64,000 nucleotides of DNA from Argentina anserina (Eukaryota > Streptophyta > Magnoliopsida > Rosales > Rosaceae): the NCBI RefSeq assembly GCF_933775445.1, contig NC_065875.1, forward strand, positions 1,922,001-1,986,000, written 5' to 3'. Below are positions 11,889 to 22,951 of this stretch, piece by piece. Each line of letters opens with the position of its first letter. The stretch's first letter is position 1. A program made the translations under genes and the position numbers. The notes below the pieces were generated by a model that saw only the letters and a program-made list of their open reading frames with translations, had not been told where the DNA came from and did no database searches.

Positions 11889-12826
11889 TTGTGATATCAT
11901 TTTTAGGAGATTGTTACCATTGGACATTGGTGGTATGTGCCCATATTACTACTGATACAAAACTTGAGCAACTATGTGATTAATTACAATTCATAGTGAT
12001 GAGAAATATTGTGGCTCGAATCATAGTGCAGATCGTTAATTCATGTTGTATGAGCTAGGAAGTGAGTTGAATCGTTAATTCATGTTGTAGCTTTTGTACT
12101 TCTCATGCAATGTTATAGATTCTTGTGGAATTTATTTTTGTGTGGATTAGGCTTGCTCCAATTACAGAAGTGTTTACTTTTTGAAACAGTAATGTACAGT
12201 GCTCTTTCAGCAAGCAGTAAACACAAGTTATGTACGTACGTCTGATCTACAACCTATGAAGAATGAGACTCAATCGACTTAGAATTGTAAGGAAAACAAA
12301 CAAAATCAATTCTTCACTTGTAAAAATACAACTGGAATGCTCCTTCTAGCCTACAGATGATTCTATCTTTCTGTGATTAACAAATTTAGATTGATGAATA
12401 TGTGCCAACAATTGTTTTCCCTCACAGTGAAATAGAGCATATACTAAGTTTTGCCACCCCAATCATTCGTATTTGAAATGTCAAACAATATACGGCGAGG
12501 TTTGGCATTTACAAATAGCTGCACCAAATTGTACGGTAGCTTAATATCATTCACACCCTTAATTTACATCCAAACTCCAAACATGTAGCTAACAAACAAT
12601 TTTACTAGCTTTCTGCAGTGACGGGTGGATCCGTGGATGGGTAGACAGTAGCCGAGTTAATTGGGTTGTTTTGATGTAGCCGAGTTAATTGGGCCTTTCC
12701 TCCGCAAATTTGCTTGGGATGGTCACGTGTTAGCCATACTTGTTCCTTGAACTATTGGTTTTGTTGCGACGTACACCCACTGAGTTCTGTAGGCGTGTAG
12801 TCTTTCAAGGCAAGTGTATTTTCGGA
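11889..12826. other. 3' flank of the kinase gene
   Basis: AT-rich DNA, presumably containing the kinase 3' UTR and polyadenylation site. A small direct duplication (GTAGCCGAGTTAATTGGG, copies near 12648 and 12676) is the only structure noted. No gene. Confidence 0.45.
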
Positions 12827-12949
12827 CACTAGGGTTGAGAAAATCCATATTCCGCACACTAACTATCATAAATCTGTGTGAGATACTAACTCACACAATC
12901 AACTGTGTGAAATGATTATACGTGGGTCCACACACAATCATTAAATTAA

Positions 12950-13150
12950 CAATACACACAAAAATCAGTGTGTGATAAGAATACAAACAAAAATCAGTGT
13001 GTGTTGTAATAAGAATACACACAAAAATCAGTGTGTTATAAAAATATACACAAAAATCAGTGTGATAAGAATGCACACAAAAATCAGTGCGTGTTGTGAT
13101 ACCAATATACACAAAAATCAGGGTGAGATAAGAATACACAGAAAATCGTT
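12950..13150. repeat. Subterminal tandem repeats (ATCAGTGTG family)
   Basis: Six or so irregular units of about 27-37 bp built from ACACAAAAATCAGTGTG and a spacer like TAAGAATAC. The same ATCAGTGTG word recurs at 15475-15780, which is why I read these as transposon subterminal repeats and not as a stand-alone satellite. Confidence 0.75.
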
Positions 13151-13845
13151 TTGGCCTAAAATTAAAACACCATAAGAAAGAGACATTTTTTCTTTCGTTG
13201 AAGATCACCTGATGCCGATCCCAAATTCCAAATTCAACTATGATCGGCAGATCCGGATCTCAAGAATAGGGCTCCGAGTACGATAGCAAACTCAACCCCC
13301 AGACCCAAATAACATTCAATCGTCGTCGCATGTATCTAAGATCTACTCTCTCGACGATGGTGTTCGACGAGTTGACCACATCTTGGAATCCCCCACCTCT
13401 CCAAAACTCCTAAATCTCGGAATTCTTTTTACACGGTGAGAAATTTTTCCCCCAATTTTTCAGTTTATGAATCCGCCACACACATGAGATGGGTTTCGAT
13501 CCGTTTACTAATATTTGTTTTGGGTTTCGTCTGAATTGTTGAATCGAGCCAGTTAGGAACTGAATTTCATGGTTTTGGCTTCAAGGTTAGGAGCTGAATT
13601 TAGGAGCTTGAAGCGTTTTTGCTAGAATGATTTTATGAGGGTAAGAAACTGAATTCCTTGAGATTGCGTTTGGTTGAATCGCTGATGATCGAATCGGACT
13701 AACTGGGCTCGATTTCGTGTGAGAGTTCGACGAGGTGGTATGTCTTCCTTTCTTAATTTGATGGCTCATCCTATGAATTCAATCTTCAGTTCTTCACCGT
13801 TGTTTTGATAATGACTGTTACCCATTTGATTGTTGTTCTCACATA

Positions 13846-14584
13846 ATAGAGTCTCTCCCGAATGCTATTGTTCAATACGTATTGTCATATATGAATAATG
13901 CCCAAGATGTCGCACTTTGCAATTGTATATCGAAGCGATGGAAGGACTCACTTCCATATCTTCGGAGCCTTTACTTTCCTAGGAACTCTTTTGACAATCT
14001 CACAGGCAGTGACACTCCTGATGACATTGTATTGAAGATGATTTCTCTGATTGAACGATTAGAAACTCTTGTTGTGTATAGCCCATTTTCGAGTGCTGGG
14101 CTTGCTTCATGGTTGGCCGTAACAGGCCCCTCGCTTAGGTATCTTAAGCTTCGGATGGACAATCTTGCTGAGCAAGAGGTCTGTAATGATTGTCCTTCGA
14201 AATTGGATTGTTTAACTGCTGCAAAGAGTTTGGAGTCTTTAAAGCTTTGGGGAGTCTTGATGACTTGTTCCCCCGAGTGGGATGTATTCCTGAATCTCAA
14301 GAACCTTGAAATTGTTGGTGCAAGGTTGGAGGATCCTGCATTGTCAACTGTGCTTCGGGCCTGTCCTAATCTGACCAAACTGGTGTTGCTTGGTTGCGAA
14401 GGAATTGTTGTTTCAATTGAGTTGCCACATCTGGAGCAGTGTAAGCTAGACTTCGACGGCTTGGGAAATTGCTCATTTTCCATGAAATGCCCAAAAATTG
14501 AAGTCATTGAGGTGCAAGGCTGTAGTTGGATTCGGGTTCAGAAGACAAAGCACCTGAGGAATCTTTCGATTGCCAATAATGCAG
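13846..14584 (+). pseudogene. F-box/LRR (RNI-like) protein, first-exon fragment
   Basis: The frame encodes an N-terminal F-box (SLPNAIVQYVLSYM, then DVALCNCISKRWKDSLPYL) followed by leucine-rich repeat sequence (LKNLEIVGARL, LRACPNLTKLVLLGCEG, CSWIRVQKTKHLRNLSI). It resembles the amino-terminal half of the plant F-box/RNI-like family of At1g10780; such proteins are SCF ubiquitin-ligase adaptors. Where the family starts with Met just before ESLP, this copy has ATA at 13846, so the usual start is lost; the next ATG (13882) lies inside the F-box. The exon ends at a good donor (GCAG|GTAATA, 14585), and no downstream exons could be found. With CACTA-type sequence on both sides, the simplest reading is a captured exon. 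Confidence 0.75.
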
Positions 14585-15875
14585 GTAATAAATACCTTTG
14601 TATCTCTGATGACTTGAAATGAAATATAGTGTGCATTTGCTTGTTCTTTTTTGTCCAACAGACAGTTTGGTGATACTGTGGATTATTGTAGGAGCTCATT
14701 TGTGTTTTTGTGTTTTCTGGTATGTTTTCCTCAAATACTAATGTCCCCACCTTTTCAGTAAATTTTTTTCTTTTAAATTTTCAATTGATTATAGCATATG
14801 TAGTGATGTAGTGTATTATTTCATAGTAAATGTTAAATTCTAGGGTGACCGTCTGCACAAGCACACATTTGTCTGCTTATCTGTTATTCTACTATTAAAA
14901 TTATGTATCCAAGACTCCCAAGTTATACTTCTCATATATAATCTCAAGAACTAGAATTCTTTTCCAAGTTAGGAAGATGTTGTATCAATTTATGACATCA
15001 CCGAAGGAGGAACCATAGATTGGGTTGGAGGCTTCCTTTTTACCACTGGACAACAAGCAAATGAAGTTGTTCAAGACCAGTTATCAACATTCAGTTTCAT
15101 TACTTTAAAAAAGACTTGAATAAGGTTCCTATAGTTTTATTACTCAGTTTCTGCTGAATTTGAGCTTCATAATGTGTCCTAATATTGGTTTGATTAGAGT
15201 TCTCATACTTTGCATGTACTTGAGAATGAGGCTACTTCAGCTACAAGTGTTATACAATTCTGAAGAATGTTCTTCAGTATTTCAAGTCTATGGCTTATAT
15301 TAGATTTTTTGAGGTAGATTTCTGTGAACTTGTTGTTTGTCATTGTGAAATTTTCCATGTGTAACTGTTACAAATTCATTTTATTCTTGGTAAGAAATTT
15401 GGTTTCAATATTGATAGAGATATATGGTATGGTAATATATATTAGGCCAATGTTGATATTTTTTTAAATCTATTATAACTACTCACACTGATATCAGTGT
15501 GTATTGTAGTATGACACACAGATATCAGTGTGAATAAAAATATTTATTGACACTGAAAACATGTTGGACACATTGAGTATGGTTGTGGATATTCATGGGG
15601 CCACGTCAACATTTCGAACGGGCTTTACAATCCGTGCCTAATAGCTATTAGCCCCCCCCCTCCAAGGTACACGGATAGACATTCCGTATGCGCACCGTGT
15701 CTAATAGGTTTCCGACACTGACATCCGTGTGAAATACCTTCAATTCTCACTGATTAAAATCAGTGTGAGAACTCTTTTTGCTAGTAGTGGCATATAAATC
15801 TTGCAGTTCCTTTAGGTTTTCGGTTTAATTGTTGCCTAGTTATATAATAATATTCTGGCGGCTTTGAACAGCTTA

Positions 15876-16541
15876 TGTAGTTCTTGAACTCTAGGTTTAT
15901 ATATGCATATTTGCTCATCAATTTGTAATATGGGAAATTTTTGAATCCCTCTACAGACATGGTGATGTGGTTAATATGGTGAATCAAAGCTTCCATGAAC
16001 AAAAGGACGTGGCGTTGCAACTCATTAAGTGAACAAACCATTCAATGTGGACGGCTGTGGATGATGGCTAATCGAGTAGATCAGTGATTAATGTAAACCA
16101 ACCATCGCTCTAATTGTTACTTTGTGACGAATAATTAATTTAGCAGGGTTCAGAGTCTTTTGACAGTGATCGTGACGGGAACTTTTCTTTCTTTTTGTTC
16201 TAGCATTTTGTAGTTCTTGAACTCTAGGTTTATATATGCATATTTGCTCATCAATTTGTAATATGGGAAATTTTTGAATCCCTCTACAGACATGGTGATG
16301 TGGTTAATATGGTGAATCAAAGCTTCCATGAACAAAAGGACGTGGCGTTGCAACTCATTAAGTGAACAAACCATTCAATGTGGACGGCTGTGGATGATGG
16401 CTAATCGAGTAGATCAGTGATTAATGTAAACCAACCATCGCTCTAATTGTTACTTTGTGACGAATAATTAATTTAGCAGGGTTCAGAGTCTTTTGACAGT
16501 GATCGTGACGGGAACTTTTCTTTCTTTTTGTTCTAGCATTT
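15876..16541. repeat. Perfect tandem duplication, 2 x 333 bp
   Basis: 15876-16208 and 16209-16541 appear identical base for base. The duplicated unit contains a short minus-strand frame beginning MVCSLNELQRHVLLFMEALI, with no recognisable domain, so it was probably duplicated by chance. The complete identity means a very recent event or an assembly artefact. Confidence 0.9.
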
Positions 16542-17393
16542 CAAGTCCGATTAGACAGCATTCACAGTAATGAAAACGCAGTGATCGATTTACATGCATT
16601 AACGTTGTGGCGTGACCACCAACAGGTACTAAAAGCCCCCAATGGCTTCCCCCCTACCTATATAATAGTCTCCGATTAGCTCTTTGTCCTGTTTAAGTCT
16701 TTAACATGGCAATCATATCAAATCATCACCCTTCAATTAACTCTGCAACAACAAAAAGTGGCTTTCGAGAGACATAGATTTCATTGGCGGAAACATAGTA
16801 AGCCCAGTCACTCGCTCACTGCAAAGAAGCTAGAAAACTATGTAAGGGGAAGGAGAGTAGAAGACGACACAGCTAGCACGTGTTCCACTGCGGGTAAACC
16901 CTGCGAGTCCGCTCTTAAACCCTAGTGAAAGAAGAAGCTATATTCAGTATTCAATGGATTCCCACCATTGGCCACATTGTCTTTCACTCAATCTCGAATG
17001 GTTTTGGGTATGATCTTTTGGCCATCCAAGTTCTCTGAAAATTTTGTCACTCTTTATTACCAGAAAATGAAAAGGAGTCAAGTTTGGGTGCGAGCACTGA
17101 TATGAACTTGTGAAACGATCGATGGAGAGTGTGTAAACCAATGTTTGGTGATATATAATTTGGAAAATGGTACGTACGTTAGGTACGTAGCTGCTGGAAA
17201 TTAACTCCAAGCAGTTTAGCAACTTGACCTACCCATTGATCAGCTTTGTAGCCTAGATTAAATTGTAGTGCATCATGCGTCAAAGAAGAACTAATCAGTA
17301 GGAAACTAGGTAAGGAATATTAACCTTGAGAAAAGAAAATCAAAGAAATAAACCAGTTCCCATGAGAGGACACATAGTGCTCCCTAGTGCTAT
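16542..17393. other. Intergenic, with a possible promoter
   Basis: CCTATATAATAG at about 16659-16670 looks like a TATA box, but no convincing frame follows. The 92-residue minus frame at 16944-17222 has no recognisable domain. Confidence 0.35.
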
Positions 17394-20300
17394 AGTTATT
17401 TGGCAAACTTTTAATAACAATACACCAATTTTGCCTCACTAATAATCAAGGTGTATTAACCTTGTAAAATAACGTTTTAGTAAATGAACTAACAAACTCC
17501 ATATCATTATTGTACATGCCGTTAACTTTTCCCGTTAAGTGTCATATTTTGATAGGCTTAAGTGAAAGATAGTTGCCCAAAAAATCTCAATCTTTATACA
17601 CAGTGGGGGGGGGAGGGGGGGGGGACGATCCATTAAAGTGATGCAAAGACATATTTCCATCCGAGTCTAATTGATACAATATCATCCTACAATGTTAATA
17701 GGTATGATTACCAGTATGTAATTGATGATTCCAGCAATCAATCGGATTGAAGAATACCATAAGTTATGCACATGGATATAACCATATTAGTAGTATTGTA
17801 GGTAGTTGATGAAGCAGATTGAGTGATTGTAATAACCCGATTTTTCAGAACGATGTTTGGTTTGTTTAATTTTTATTAAGTTGTGAAATTCATTAAAATG
17901 AAATTTGGATTGCTTGCAACATTACGAAACTTGAACGAAAACGTTTTTGAACGTTTATTTAGAAAAAACGTTACGTGTCCGCAACGTATATATCGACTTT
18001 TATTTTGTCGCTCGGTTGTGAAAACTTCATTCACGAAAGTCGTAGAGCTCGTCGATACGAGTTCGTGGACATGTCACGCGTTCAAATTGGACGTCGGACG
18101 TGAAAGTTATCAACGTCGGAAGTTAGTTTCCGATTTTGGAAACTAGTATAAAAATGACTTTTTTTCTGATTAGGGTTTCCATTTCTGGAAACCACACTCT
18201 CTCTCCTCTCACCCGCCTCCCTCAGCTCTCTCTCCCCGATTTCTCTTATCTCTCCCTCCGAAAATTTCTCTCCGTCATTCCACTCCCTCCAGGCGGCGTG
18301 TTCCTCACCGCCGGCATAGGAAGCGCCGCGCGGCCCTCCTCAGTCGACCCCAAGGTCGACGCACCCTCACACGCAGCGCCGGAGCTCCACCAACGTCGCC
18401 AAGGTTCTGCGATTTCACCGACGGCATCTCAAGCTCTCAGGCGACGATCTGACAGTCCGAAGGCACGATTGAGGTGAGGGTTAGTTTAATTAGGTTGTTG
18501 TGATGCTTGGTTGTTGATTTGTGGTTGTTTGGTTTGGATTTGGAGGAGATCCGAGGAGAATGGAGGATACCGCCGCCTAGAGGCGGCGCGTGTGTTAGCT
18601 TAGGGGTGGTCTGAGACCGTAGGAGGGTGGAGGAGGAGGAGAGGAAGGTTTTTGGGGTGGCGGTGGCGTAATACGCGCCGTGGTCGGTGTCGGTGCGTGG
18701 GCCCCACGCGCTGCCTGCCGGGGGTGGCGCGTGAACAGTGTTTCCGAAGGGTAAAATTGTAATATATTTTTACGTACGGTAAATGTAAATTTATTTTTAC
18801 ATACGGTAAATGTAAATTTATTTTTACATACGGTAAATGTAAATATAAATTACCTTCAGTAAATGTAAAAAGTAATTTCAGAAAGGTAAATCAGTAATTA
18901 ATATTTACTGAGACAATATTTACATTTGAATAGTATTTGTACGTTAAACAGTATCTACATGTGCATGAATACGTAATTGATGTGTATTTATACAAAAATA
19001 CATGAATAGTAAATACGTGAATAGTAACTACGTGAACAGTAAATTCGTAAAACCAGAAATATCATATTATTACTGTTTTGGCATTTAAAGATTTACGAAA
19101 CGATTCTAAATTTTCATCTTATCTTTTCAAGGTGATCTATAAATCAAGGAAATGAATTACCTTCAGAAATTATGGAATTACACTCGAGTTGATAAAATGA
19201 GTAAAAATCTCACATATTTACGAATCTACCCTTGCGGAGATTCAAGATTTTGCAGAATTTTAAGAATGAAATGTGACATGTATATGTTATAGTGGATTAT
19301 ATATATATTGTATAAATGGTAAATAGGTATATATATATATCGTTTGCTATATAATATACTGTCATGATTTTATTGTGATTATGTCATTTTGATGACGAGA
19401 GTTATATATCGAGCATGTGATTTGATTTATGCAATATGAGGTGATGATTATTGTATGTAGTTTTAACATGGAGTTTGTTAAAACGTGTTTATGTCTTCGG
19501 ACCAGTCTTCGGACGTGTTTGGCATGCCGGAACCTAGCCTTTGGCCGGGCGAAAGTTACGATACAGTTAGAGCTCTAGTCTGTCTGTCGAAGTACTGCAT
19601 GTGAGTATCAGATGAGTTATCGGCTCATGAGTACTCATATTTTGGATGTTGGGTAGCAGAAGATTGCCCAATATCGGCGGTGTACTACGTGAGGGGTAAT
19701 AGATGTGTACCAACGTTCATTAGTACCCGTATTATAAATGTATTTGGGTAACCAGAAGGGTTGCCCAATTTCTCATGAGCACTTTCATTTCATATTTTTG
19801 GGACAACCAGATGGGCCGCCCATTGACTCATGAGTGCATTTATATTTGTTGATTTGTGGATTTTCGTATATATTGATATGCGAGTTATATTTTCGTTTTA
19901 CTCATACGAGCTGTAAAGCTTACCGGGTTTGTGTTTACAATCCCGGTGCACCAATTCAATGGTGTAGGGGATAATTCCGCATGTATTGATTAGTGGAGAT
20001 CAAGGGACAACTCTGAAGACTCGAAGTTGTTCATTATCCGGCTTGTGGTGAGGTTTTTATTGTGGATTGTGTGAGAACTTGTGAGGATTTATTAATGGGT
20101 TTTGTGAGAGATTGTGAGGATTATTACATTTACATTTTTTATGTAATGTTGGAGTATAAATTTGGTTTGTAATAATTGGTTTGTCTGAGTTGTATTGTGA
20201 ACTCAGTAATGATCTGCTATGACATTTAAAATGATTTCGATTCATTGAGATTGTTTGGTGTTTTTGTGCTCGAAATTTTGCAGTCGATTAATGGGGAAGA

Positions 20301-20517
20301 TTCACAAACATCACCTGGATCTGGTTGAGTAGAAAGCCTTTACTTCCTTTAAGCACCACCACTAGCTCACATCTTTCATACAGCCACAACAATTCACAAA
20401 GCACAAGATAAAGCTATGTGGAAAATAGAACTGTATATCAAAAAGGTTTTGATTAGATATATTGGCATGAGGATTTGATCCGTAGTGGTGGTGATAGGAG
20501 GAAGATATTTCCGGCAC

Positions 20518-20551
<34 letters not shown>

Positions 20552-20808
20552 GGTGGGGAGGTAGCCGAGTTGCATGTACATGAGATTGATGAGAGTAGTT
20601 TGAGAGAGTTCTAAGTAGAAGAGAAAAATACCAAACTACCCTATTAATGATGAATAATTACACAAACTTAACGGTGTTATTAACGATGTGTACCAAAAGT
20701 GGTCGGGTTAAACTTGTGAGTTCATGTACTAAAGTCTTATTTCACAAAGTTAATGCACCTTAATTATTAATGAGGCAAAGTTGATGCAGTGTTCTTAAAT
20801 GGAGTTGG
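17394..20808. mobile_element. Long-TIR DNA element interrupted by a solo LTR
   Basis: The sequences at about 17394-17540 and 20660-20808 are diverged inverted repeats of roughly 145 bp. For example TTTTGCCTCACTAATAATCA on the left pairs with TGATTATTAATGAGGCAAAG-type sequence on the right, and CCGTTAA(C/G) blocks lie near the inner edges. Length and lack of coding suggest a non-autonomous Mutator-like or foldback element. A solo LTR (17828-20290) sits inside. The internal remainder includes a G-run at 17604-17623 and a GA microsatellite at 20521-20548. I could not fix a target duplication. Confidence 0.6.
17828..20290 (+). mobile_element. Solo LTR of the long-LTR family, 3' end decayed
   Basis: It begins TGTAATAACCCG (5' flank GTGAT). 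A TATA box (GTATAAAAATG, near 18147) is followed by the GGGTTTCC/GGAAACC hairpin (18173-18193), a CT-rich leader, a donor-like GAG|GTGAG near 18476, the GCGCGTG-rich block, TACGGTAAATG arrays (18770-18845), GTGAATAGTA words (19000-19040), the GGCCGGGCGAAAG block and the CCGGTGCACCA block. The end near 20290 (GAAATTTTGCAGTCGATTA) has lost the usual GGGTCGTTACA, and the 3' target copy is not visible. Confidence 0.8.
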
Positions 20809-22261
20809 CTATAACGACTTGTACAAGTGATGTTCTACATGTATACAATCCCTACTCACCCATTTGTCCAATTTGCAGATTCTAAAACTGGTTTTTCTTA
20901 TGAACGTAGTTATTTGTGAAAGAAAAAGGATTGCTTTCAAGATGAGTTCATTTAACGTTGAGCTACGTATCATTCCTAGTGTCTTGACATGAAATATTAT
21001 GTACTTGTTGTTATTAGTAGTTATATGTTTTTTTGTTTGATACATAGATATATGTGATAAAGACAATTAAATTAAACGTGCAAATGGTTAACGAGCCTAT
21101 ATTTATATAAAAGTAAAGTATAACTCGGTTTTGTATTCTAGCGTTGAGAATCTAACTATGAGAGAATATAAATTTATATTTTCTCCATCCGAGGGAACTC
21201 TCTAGTTAGATTCTCTACATAAATATAAATTTATATTGTAAAAACATTATCTTACACTCACTTAAATAATGTTATACTACATCAGCTTCCACATAAGGTG
21301 ATTTTTAGGTACGAACCTAATAATGTAGTTTACCTAGTATTATTCATATCAATTTCTTATATGCATTAATTAATTTATTTATGTAGTCTAGACTACTTAT
21401 ATGTGAAAATAAAAACTAAAAAGAAAAATCATACTCCATCAACTTCCTCATTGATGTTGAACATCAGAAGTAAAAGACCAGAGGTCAAAGTGAATAGAAA
21501 ATAAAAGGAAACAAACTAACTGACTAGATGGGAATCACTTAGCTATGTATCTACTTGATAGTCTTGTGATGAATATCTATTTCTTGACCAATATTGATGA
21601 TAAATATCTATCAGAGAAATTTTGCAAGGAAGAAGCAATGTCATGATTAAATTTATATAGTACATCTAGCTAGCTAGCTAATCCTTATATGACCTCCTTG
21701 GGAACCTAAACATTGTATATATTGTACTCGAGTGTCTTCAACTTTTCCTGCAATATATTCACCAATCCAATAGAGACAAGCATTGTGAATCGAAGCTCAC
21801 GAAGCCAAAATACACAATGCTAGTTGGATACGATATATCAATAGCATCCACATGAAGCTTGAGCTAGAATTGGCAAAAAGGTATAACCCTGACCCGACTG
21901 AGGTTGGAGACGTCTAGTAAGTAGTGACCAAACATCAAACATATATGAGAGCCTGATGAGCCCTGAGGTATAACCAAACCCCCTCCAATGATATTCTCAG
22001 TCTTTCACTTACACACCAAACCATCTTTAATTTCTTCATCTCTCTCTCTCTGTCTTTCTCTCTCACTTTCAAACTCAAATCCAGTACTTCATCATCACCA
22101 TTTCTCTCATCAGGTCAGTCACTTTACCTATAACTGATTTTACTCCTTTCTGTTTCTCTTAATTTCTCATGTCCATACATGTAGCTATTTAGCAACTCTG
22201 ATATCATTCATTTCTTTCCCTCGGTTATAAATTAATCAGTAGCAGAATCAAGGAACAGATA
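20809..22261. other. Upstream region and 5' leader of the SUPERMAN-like gene
   Basis: AT-rich DNA with no gene. A CT-rich leader runs from about 22030. A 5' UTR intron is plausible from 22114 (CAG|GTCAGTC) to about 22239 (AATCAG), which would put the spliced leader directly before ATG 22262. That intron is inference. Palindrome-like pieces near 21160-21240 (ATATAAATTTATATT) suggest a small MITE but have no clear ends. Confidence 0.4.
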
Positions 22262-22951
22262 ATGCAGAGGAACACTGGCTTCTGCAAGAGCTTAGTGAAG
22301 GCAGACCATAGTACAGTCATGACTAATAAGGCAATCTATGGAGATTTCAACAGCAACAAGAAGAATATTGAAGATGGTGAAGTCTGTACGGATGGGTACC
22401 CATGGCCTCCGAGGGCTTACATTTGTGGCTTCTGCAAGAGAGAATTCAAATCAGCTCAAGCTCTGGGTGGCCATATGAATGTTCACAGGAAAGACCGAGC
22501 CAGGCTCAGATGCTCATCCCCAGCAGATTTTGCTGGTCAGTACACTCACAGTACTATACTTAATCTCAACCTTAAACCTAACCCTAGCCCTACCTTCGTA
22601 TCCTCACCACCACCATCATCATCTCCCTTTTCCACTGTTTCAACTAGGCAGCTCCCACAATTAACTACTAGCTCTAGCTCAGTACCTTCTTGGATATTAC
22701 AATCTTCTTACCCGCCTCCTATATTTTCATCACCATCTGCTACTTGCCATGGTGAAAACATGAAATGGTTTGTGAGTGGTAACCTTTCCATTCCTTCTGC
22801 AAACCTCAAAAGTTCGGATTTAATTTCTCAAATGAAGATTAATGCAAAGTCTCAAGACGATGGGTGCATGAGGTTGGACTTGGAGATCGGTGTTCATGGC
22901 GGTGACTCAAAGGATGACATCGATTTGGAGCTTCGATTAGGATACTCCTAG
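22262..22951 (+). CDS. Single C2H2 zinc finger transcription factor, SUPERMAN/ZFP10-like
   Basis: A 229-residue nuclear protein. One plant-type finger with the QALGGH core: [19 protein letters not shown], zinc ligands C55, C58, H71 and H75, followed by the basic RKDRARLR. The PWPPR just before the finger is characteristic of the SUPERMAN/ZFP10/ZFP11 group. The middle is Ser/Pro-rich. The C-terminus ends in DIDLELRLG (219-227), an EAR repression motif; a second EAR-like LDLEIG lies around residue 206. Such proteins repress targets through TOPLESS-type corepressors and act in organ and flower development (family knowledge). The coding part is intronless. The exact orthologue (SUPERMAN, RABBIT EARS or ZFP10) cannot be assigned by eye. 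Confidence 0.88.
   Translation: MQRNTGFCKSLVKADHSTVMTNKAIYGDFNSNKKNIEDGEVCTDGYPWPPRAYICGFCKREFKSAQALGGHMNVHRKDRARLRCSSPADFAGQYTHSTILNLNLKPNPSPTFVSSPPPSSSPFSTVSTRQLPQLTTSSSSVPSWILQSSYPPPIFSSPSATCHGENMKWFVSGNLSIPSANLKSSDLISQMKINAKSQDDGCMRLDLEIGVHGGDSKDDIDLELRLGYS

Larger units (their letters stand above)
12827..15789. mobile_element. Probable non-autonomous CACTA element carrying a gene fragment
   Basis: The right end reads CTTTTTGCTAGTAGTG (to 15789), the reverse of the CACTACTAGCAAAAAG terminus typical of CACTA elements. Subterminal repeats containing ATCAGTGTG crowd both sides: 12950-13150 on the left (AAAAATCAGTGTG repeated) and 15475-15780 on the right, including inverted pairs such as CACTGATATCAGTGTG. 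The left end is uncertain; CACTAGGG at 12827 is the best candidate. The 3-bp flanks would be GGA and GCA, which do not match exactly. Between the ends lies an F-box/LRR exon. No transposase is present. Confidence 0.6.

Noticed and set aside
12950..13150. Spaced repeats that could suggest a CRISPR array
   Set aside because: Plant nuclear DNA, irregular spacing and no unique spacers; fits transposon subterminal repeats.
16944..17222. 92-codon minus frame
   Set aside because: No recognisable motif and unlikely composition.
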